Origin: Pseudomonadota bacterium | GTDB taxonomy: Bacteria > Desulfobacterota > BSN033 > WVXP01 > G020346125 | Assembly (NCBI GenBank): GCA_030608745.1 | Contig: JAUWDQ010000068.1 | Span: 1-11,256 of the forward strand | Length of the DNA stretch: 11,256 nucleotides | Direction of reading: 5' to 3' | Shown here: in pieces, positions 6,473-11,256 of the stretch | How positions within the stretch are numbered: the first letter of the stretch is position 1 | Layout: each line of letters begins with the position of its first letter | Made by a program: the position numbers and the translations under genes | Notes under the pieces: generated by a model | What the model was told of the DNA's origin: nothing | Databases searched by the model: none | The model's input: the letters and a program-made list of their open reading frames with translations, nothing else

Positions 6473-7780
6473 CTATAGTTTCATATCCATCATCTTCCTT
6501 GTCTGCCGCACCTTTCGAGGAGCAGCCAACCAGACAAAGAGGCAGGATACTATGCTGATGGAGGCGGCCAGGACAAAGGCCCATTGGTAGCTTTGAGTTT
6601 TGTCAAAGATGAATCCCGCCACCCAGGCCCCCAAGGCACATCCCATCCCAATCGATCCTTCTACGAGGCCATAGATAAAACCGAATCCCCTTCCTTGAAA
6701 AAGGTCAGCGGCCACGGACATGAACATCGGGGCCGTTACCCCCCAGCCCGAGCCGAAAAAAATAACAAAGGGATAAACGAGGTTCCTTTCCCCTGTGGTT
6801 TCTAACAGGAGGAGGGAACATATCCCCAGGCAGATGCATAGCACACCGAGGGTGAACGTCTTTTCACGTCCAATGGAATCTGAGAGCCATCCCCAGAAGA
6901 TACGAAAGGCCGAGGAAATAATCCCTATGAAAGCGAAGATGAAGGCCGCCGTCATCTTGTTTATCCCCGTATCAACCAGGAACCGTACATGATGAACGAG
7001 GACAATATATACGCCGGTGATGACACAAAAGGGAAAGATCATGAGGGCCCAGAACCTTCCGGTTATGACAGCCTTTTTAAAGGTCCAGTCCGTCTTCGAC
7101 CAGGCGGTGTCCATTACCTCAAGCCTTGTCCCTTCGGACGATTCTCCTCCTTTCACCCCATCGGGTTGAAGGCCGAGCTCTTGAGGTTTATGGCGCAGGA
7201 ATAGGGTATTCAGGGGGAGCACGAAGATCAAGCCGAGCAACCCGAGCGCCACAAAGGCAAGGCGCCATCCCCACAAGGAGATGAAGTACTGCGACAGGGG
7301 AACTAAAATGAAGGCTCCCAAACCAACGCCCGACACCGCGAGGCCACTGGCCGTTCCCCTCTTTCTTTCAAACCAATGGGCGAGGATGACCGTAACGGAG
7401 ACGATTCCGATGGAGGTACCCCCAGCTGCCGCGATCACCCCAAACATGAGATAAAATTGGACGAGGCTCTCTATCAATGAGCAGAAGATGAGGCCCAAGG
7501 CCATGAGTAGTATCCCTGGAACGATGACTCGGCGGGGACCGAAGTGGTCGATCAGTGCCCCTACAAGAGGGGCCATGATCGTGTAAGTTATGAATGCCAT
7601 GGACTGGACCCCTGCTGCACCACCTCGACTCCAGCGAAACTCCTCCAGCAGTACTACATAGAAGACCGAAAAGGCACCCCTGGCTCCAAACCAAAAGGCC
7701 ACCGAGACCATGCTAACTCCGACGATGACCCAGCCGTAATAGACACGACCAAAACGAACCTTTCCTTTCATCAAGTCCAT
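6473..7780 (-). CDS. MFS transporter, oxalate/formate antiporter or monocarboxylate-carrier-like
   Basis: Inner-membrane secondary transporter of 435 residues with about twelve hydrophobic segments in two halves joined by a hydrophilic loop near 200-235. The loop-2/3 signature is GALIDHFGPRRV. The equivalent in the second half is GWLSDSIGREKTF. The opening VYYGWVIVGVSMVSVAFWFG and the FERKRGTASGLAVSGVGLG segment resemble the oxalate/formate antiporter branch, which carries organic acid anions. The ATG at 7780 has GAGGTG very close (about 3 nt) and GGAGGGG further off. Met4 (7771) is an alternative start. It lies 118 bp after the dehydratase gene on the same strand, so it probably imports the acid that the dehydratase uses. 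That link is inference from position. Confidence 0.88.
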   Translation of the reverse strand: MDLMKGKVRFGRVYYGWVIVGVSMVSVAFWFGARGAFSVFYVVLLEEFRWSRGGAAGVQSMAFITYTIMAPLVGALIDHFGPRRVIVPGILLMALGLIFCSLIESLVQFYLMFGVIAAAGGTSIGIVSVTVILAHWFERKRGTASGLAVSGVGLGAFILVPLSQYFISLWGWRLAFVALGLLGLIFVLPLNTLFLRHKPQELGLQPDGVKGGESSEGTRLEVMDTAWSKTDWTFKKAVITGRFWALMIFPFCVITGVYIVLVHHVRFLVDTGINKMTAAFIFAFIGIISSAFRIFWGWLSDSIGREKTFTLGVLCICLGICSLLLLETTGERNLVYPFVIFFGSGWGVTAPMFMSVAADLFQGRGFGFIYGLVEGSIGMGCALGAWVAGFIFDKTQSYQWAFVLAASISIVSCLFVWLAAPRKVRQTRKMMDMKL

Positions 7781-7898
7781 TTCACCTCAATCCCCTCCTC
7801 AAGGAAACCTGAATCCCGATATTCCGTTCATAGCTTGCCGGACTCATACTCCTCACGGCCTTCAATCTGGCTGATGTAAAGACTCTAAACCAGTACTC

Positions 7899-9017
7899 TT
7901 ATTTTACACGATACTTATCTACCACTTCTCCATTTAGCTCGATACCCAGACCCGGTGTATCTGGAATAGAAATGTAGCCTTCGCCATCTATTTCAAAATG
8001 CGGATGACAGAGTTCATTCCTGAGGGGAGAGTCGGAAATAGCGTATTCCATCCAGGAATCCTGGGGCATTGCCGCCAAAACGTGAAGAGTTGCGGCCAGG
8101 ACGATGTCGGTATTCCAACAGTGAGGCACAAATTGCACTCCGTTTAGATAAGCCAACTGAGCGATTTTCATCATAACTGATATTCCCCCGACACGTCCTG
8201 CGTCGGCCTGTACGACATCTAAATGAACTCGTTCAATGAGATCGAGATACGGGTATACCGAGGTTTCAGCTTCCCCTGCTGCTATTCTCACGCTTACAGC
8301 GCGCATGAGTCTTTCATATCCCCTTAAGTTATCCGGATCTAGCGGATCTTCAAACCAGTAGACGTCAAAGTCTGACAAAGCATTTGCATATTTTATGGCG
8401 GTCGCTACGTCCATACTTTCCCCAGCGTCGACCATCATCGCCGCGTCACCGATACTCTTCCTTATGGACTCAACCATTTTCATATCTTTTTTAAAGCTCT
8501 GTCCTCCGAAAACCCCCCATCCAAATTTTATTCCTCGAAAGCCTCTTTCAATCAATTCTCCAGCGTTCTCGATTACTTTATCAGGTTCGGGTGGGAATAA
8601 GCAGCTAGCATATGCGGGAACTTTATGCCGAAAGGCTCCACCCAGCATTCTGTAAACGGGCAGATTAACCGATTTTCCGAGGATATCCCACAACGCAATC
8701 TCAATTCCGCTCATTACTTGGAGGAGTGAACCTCGACGTCCATAATGGCACGCCTTGATATTGATTTTTCTCATTAACCTTTCGATATCCAAGGGATTCT
8801 CCCCAATAAGTATGTCGTTCATTCCACAAGAATCCTTGTGCGAAAACTCCGCATCCATAATTCCCTTGGCAACTTGGGGGTTTGTGTCCGCCTGACCAAT
8901 ACCAACAATACCATCATCCGTAAGTACTTTAATAATAACAGCGTCTTGGGAACTATCGGCGATGTCTTTTCGGTCGGGAATTGCTAGTAGAATTGTTTCA
9001 AGCTTTGTTATCTTCAT
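7899..9017 (-). CDS. Mandelate racemase/muconate lactonizing enzyme family protein, probable acid-sugar dehydratase
   Basis: Enolase-superfamily enzyme of 372 residues: N-terminal capping domain (about 1-125) and a TIM barrel. The Mg ligands are D197 (MVDAGES), E223 (WFEDPL) and E249 (AAGEAE). A mandelate-racemase-type Asp-His dyad is present as D272 (VQADAGRVGG) and H299 (VPHCWNTD), with E324 (MEYAISDSPL) after it. At the second barrel strand the usual KxK reads K164-F-G (GFRGIKFGWG), so the second Lys is absent. This favours chemistry with one general base, such as dehydration of an aldonate or aldarate, rather than racemisation. The ATG at 9017 has GGGAGG 8 nt upstream. The DapA/KdgD-like gene precedes it by 128 bp and the MFS gene follows by 118 bp. 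The substrate is not predictable. Confidence 0.88.
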   Translation of the reverse strand: MKITKLETILLAIPDRKDIADSSQDAVIIKVLTDDGIVGIGQADTNPQVAKGIMDAEFSHKDSCGMNDILIGENPLDIERLMRKINIKACHYGRRGSLLQVMSGIEIALWDILGKSVNLPVYRMLGGAFRHKVPAYASCLFPPEPDKVIENAGELIERGFRGIKFGWGVFGGQSFKKDMKMVESIRKSIGDAAMMVDAGESMDVATAIKYANALSDFDVYWFEDPLDPDNLRGYERLMRAVSVRIAAGEAETSVYPYLDLIERVHLDVVQADAGRVGGISVMMKIAQLAYLNGVQFVPHCWNTDIVLAATLHVLAAMPQDSWMEYAISDSPLRNELCHPHFEIDGEGYISIPDTPGLGIELNGEVVDKYRVK

Positions 9018-9145
9018 TTCTCCATCCTCCCTTTAAATATTGGTTTTGACTATATAATTTTGCTCCATTTTTCTGAAACTTCCCTGTTAATCTTCGTTGA
9101 AAAGCCCCCAAGTTCACTCTTTAGCAAATAAATCATTACATTGGT

Positions 9146-10054
9146 TTACTGCAACAACCCAAGCTTCTCCAAGATTTCTCTTAGGTCCTTCTTATCCTCG
9201 GGGACGAGAGAAGAAAGAGGAGGTCTTACCGGTCCTCCCCGGAGGCCGAGCAAATCGAGCGCTTCTTTTATCACAGGAATACTATTGCTCCTTCCTCTTC
9301 GAGAACGCAGCTCTTGGATAGGCTCCAACTTCTTTTGTATCTCATGGGCAGTATCATAGTCCCCGCGCATGAGGGCCTCGTGTAAACGAAGAGGCAATTC
9401 GGGGATAAAATTTACCACTCCCGAAGAGAACCCTCTAGCACCCAACATATAGTAATATGGGGCATCCAATTCTCCCCCTGCCACTCCGCCGCAAATTGGG
9501 AGGATGCGATCACCCAATACATCTGCCATTTTTCGAAACCAGTGGACATCCTCGGCTTCATCCTTTACTGCAACGACATTTTCAATATTAGCCAACCGCT
9601 GGATAACATCAAAGCTTGCAGCAGCTCCAGGGAGTCTGTGAATGATAACACCGAGACTCACTTGTTTTATTATTCTTATGTAGTATTCAAACAGGCCATG
9701 ATCTTGGGCAGGCATCTTTGGGGGCCTTATGATTAAAAACTCCCCCTTTTTTTCTTCTGCATACTGTGCAAGCTCGATGGCATCTTTCAAACTTACTCCA
9801 ACCGGACTGATCACAACCATTTCACCACGGGAGTCTTCTATGACCGTGCTGATTACTCTCTTTCGCTCCTGTTGCGTCAAAGAATCAAATTCTCCTGTTC
9901 CTCCACCAGGTACCACAATTGAGACGCCTTTTTTCTTGAGAAATCGGGTGTTCTCGATTAATCCCTCCATATCTATTTCATCTTTTTGGGTAAAAGGTGT
10001 CACAAGGTAGGCATGAACTCCTATCAACTTATTTATTAAATCCTTTCTTTTCAT
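9146..10054 (-). CDS. DapA/N-acetylneuraminate-lyase family protein, 5-dehydro-4-deoxyglucarate dehydratase-like
   Basis: Class I (Schiff base) TIM-barrel lyase of 302 residues, about the usual length. The pocket motif is GGGTGEFDSLT (50-60). This GGTGEF form is typical of 5-dehydro-4-deoxyglucarate dehydratases rather than the GTTGE of lysine-biosynthetic DapA. The Schiff-base lysine is K164 (VVAVKDEAED). Where the family has catalytic Tyr in 'Y-N-x-P', this protein has IIHRLPG, putting H139 in the Tyr position with the Pro kept. A role after the neighbouring dehydratase, on a 2-keto-3-deoxy acid, is likely from context: cleavage to pyruvate plus an aldehyde, or decarboxylating dehydration to 2-oxoglutarate semialdehyde. 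The ATG at 10054 has only a weak ribosome binding site (GAG about 8 nt upstream). A 16-bp palindrome lies just upstream. Confidence 0.85.
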   Translation of the reverse strand: MKRKDLINKLIGVHAYLVTPFTQKDEIDMEGLIENTRFLKKKGVSIVVPGGGTGEFDSLTQQERKRVISTVIEDSRGEMVVISPVGVSLKDAIELAQYAEEKKGEFLIIRPPKMPAQDHGLFEYYIRIIKQVSLGVIIHRLPGAAASFDVIQRLANIENVVAVKDEAEDVHWFRKMADVLGDRILPICGGVAGGELDAPYYYMLGARGFSSGVVNFIPELPLRLHEALMRGDYDTAHEIQKKLEPIQELRSRRGRSNSIPVIKEALDLLGLRGGPVRPPLSSLVPEDKKDLREILEKLGLLQ

Positions 10055-10073
10055 TATGTAGCTCGTATTATTA

Positions 10074-10089
10074 GAAAAAGTACTTTTTC
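10074..10089. repeat. 16-bp perfect palindrome upstream of the DapA-like gene
   Basis: GAAAAAGTACTTTTTC is perfectly self-complementary and ends 19 bp before the ATG of the DapA/KdgD-like gene on the minus strand, inside the 94-bp gap after the UroD-like gene. Close by, the octamer GTTTCTAA occurs twice in direct repeat (10103-10110 and 10122-10129, 19 bp apart). The palindrome could be an operator or a weak attenuating hairpin. The AT-rich stem without a GC core argues against a good terminator. Confidence 0.4.
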
Positions 10090-10148
10090 ACCCCTGTCTA
10101 CTGTTTCTAATTTCGAAAGACGTTTCTAACGATCTTACGCACCTAGGT

Positions 10149-11256
10149 TTACTGTTTTTTCGGGTAATTTCCGTATTTTCTAGCCGAACTGTACATTGTC
10201 AGGATATTTTCTGGCCCCACATCAGCTTGTATATTATGGACTGCGCAGAGTACGTAGCCCCCTCCGGGAGCCAGATCCTCTATTCTCTTCTTCACTTCTA
10301 ATTCAACCTCCTCCGGTGATCCATACGGAAGGATTTTTTGAGTATCGATCGCACCCCAGAATGTGAGTTTTTCTCCGAACTCCTTTTTAAGCCTCTGCGT
10401 ACTCATATCCGCTGCGCTGACCTGAACCGGGTTAAGAATATCTACGCCTAGTTCTATGAAATCTGGAATGAGCGGGTACACACTTCCGCAAGAATGGAAA
10501 AAGAGATAGGCCTCAGTTTGGTTAGTAATAAAACTCCATAATTTACTGTGAAAGGGTTTTACCAGTTTTCTGTACAGCGAAGGAGAGATGAGAAGACGAT
10601 CCTGTATTGCCACATCGTCCCCAACAATGACAACCTGTACATATTCTCCAACTGCGGAGAGAAAATGATCATAAAGGCCAATCATAAAATCACAAATCCT
10701 GGACAACAGTTCCTTGACAAGGTTCTCCCGAAGGGCTAAATCTTCCAGAAAATTACCGAATCCTCGAAGCAAGAAGGCAGTTTCAAAGATACCTTGTTGG
10801 GGTGCATCGGCAATTATTGCATAGTCCGTATCGTTGAAAAGAGCTTCTGCCCGTTTTCTGAGACCTTCCACCTTTTTTGGTTCATAAGGGTCAGGGAGGG
10901 TATATCTATTTAAATCCCCAGGGGATTGAATGTTTGCGAGCGGATGATCCACAGGGTCATAATATAAACTGCTCTCAGACTTTTTCCAAACGATTCCCCA
11001 TTCATCCTTGTAGGAATCACCCTTATCTTCCGGTGTTTTGCGCGTTTTTGAAGGATTCATTCTCACATAGCGCGTATCCACTCCGAGTAGCTCCAGTATC
11101 TGTTCATCCGGAATAACATGATCACGCATAAATGTTTTGGTTTCTGCTTCGATCCCAAGATGGAGTTTCAATTTATTGTAGGCTTCAGCTTCAATAGTGG
11201 TCATCATTGCGCCCAAGTCGAGCGGGATCCTATCGGGTTCTTTGTGTCGCAAGCTC
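10149..11256 (-). CDS. Uroporphyrinogen decarboxylase-family protein (MtaA-like), 5' end beyond the window
   Basis: TIM-barrel protein of the URO-D superfamily, which includes haem-pathway UroD and the MtaA/MtbA methyltransferases that move methyl groups between corrinoid proteins and thiols. The first visible residues, LRHKEPDRIPLDLG, correspond to a point about 10-20 residues into family members. The TTG at 11250-11252 is therefore an internal Leu codon and the true start lies past 11256. Numbering from that Leu, landmarks are GDDVAIQDRLLISPSLYRK (211-229), FFHSCGS with H253 and C255, ELGVDILNPVQ (267-277), FWGAIDTQKILPYGSPEEV (299-316) and GGGYVLCAVHNIQADVGPEN (330-349) with C336. The HxC plus later Cys resembles the zinc site of MtaA-type enzymes rather than haem UroD. 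The DapA-like gene follows after 94 bp. No corrinoid protein gene is in view. Confidence 0.85.
   Translation of the reverse strand, partial: SLRHKEPDRIPLDLGAMMTTIEAEAYNKLKLHLGIEAETKTFMRDHVIPDEQILELLGVDTRYVRMNPSKTRKTPEDKGDSYKDEWGIVWKKSESSLYYDPVDHPLANIQSPGDLNRYTLPDPYEPKKVEGLRKRAEALFNDTDYAIIADAPQQGIFETAFLLRGFGNFLEDLALRENLVKELLSRICDFMIGLYDHFLSAVGEYVQVVIVGDDVAIQDRLLISPSLYRKLVKPFHSKLWSFITNQTEAYLFFHSCGSVYPLIPDFIELGVDILNPVQVSAADMSTQRLKKEFGEKLTFWGAIDTQKILPYGSPEEVELEVKKRIEDLAPGGGYVLCAVHNIQADVGPENILTMYSSARKYGNYPKKQ

Noticed and set aside
6330..6584. 84-residue minus-strand open frame as a gene
   Set aside because: It overlaps the end of the MFS gene and the HtrA relic in another frame and has no recognisable content.
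11250..11252. TTG as the true start of the URO-D-family gene
   Set aside because: It encodes the Leu of a conserved internal segment (LRHKEPDR). There is no room for a ribosome binding site and the frame is open to the window edge.

Overview
The window looks like a stretch of chromosome from an anaerobic, metabolically versatile bacterium, most likely of the deltaproteobacterial (Desulfobacterota) type. This is inferred from gene content: a uroporphyrinogen-decarboxylase-like (MtaA-type) protein, an enolase-superfamily acid-sugar dehydratase, an oxalate/formate-antiporter-like MFS carrier, a creatinase-type M24 peptidase, a small nitroreductase and a YihY/BrkB protein with a winged-helix tail. 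Base composition is roughly balanced. No rRNA, tRNA, CRISPR array, insertion sequence or phage gene was found.

Layout. The left edge (1-342) has no recognisable gene. A fragment of a thiamine-diphosphate enzyme follows (343-678, minus), then an intact WbpA-type UDP-N-acetylhexosamine dehydrogenase (799-2112, minus). A 256-bp divergent intergenic region separates it from a YihY/BrkB membrane protein (2369-3688, plus), the only intact gene on the plus strand. Its stop codon overlaps the stop of a convergent, broken TraB/TIKI-like gene (3685-4355, minus). Everything from there to the right edge is on the minus strand. In transcription order it reads: UroD-like protein (start lies beyond the right edge), DapA/KdgD-like lyase, mandelate-racemase-family dehydratase, MFS transporter, relic of an HtrA-type serine protease, M24 peptidase, nitroreductase, broken TraB-like gene.

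How the genes may work together. The transporter, dehydratase and DapA/KdgD-like lyase make a plausible sugar-acid (aldarate or aldonate) route: uptake, dehydration to a 2-keto-3-deoxy acid, then cleavage or decarboxylating dehydration by a Schiff-base lyase. The substrate cannot be read from sequence. Both enzymes lack one catalytic residue expected from their better-known relatives: the second Lys of KxK in the dehydratase and the Tyr of the DapA family. A specialised reaction is therefore possible. The UroD-like protein may handle methyl groups through a corrinoid protein, but no corrinoid protein gene is visible here.

The window is rich in gene relics: three clear ones (ThDP enzyme, TraB-like, HtrA-like) in 11 kb. 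The HtrA and TraB relics escape a simple ORF scan because stops and a frameshift break them up. I see no convincing evidence of a wholly new system. The best leads are the variant sugar-acid cluster and the relics.
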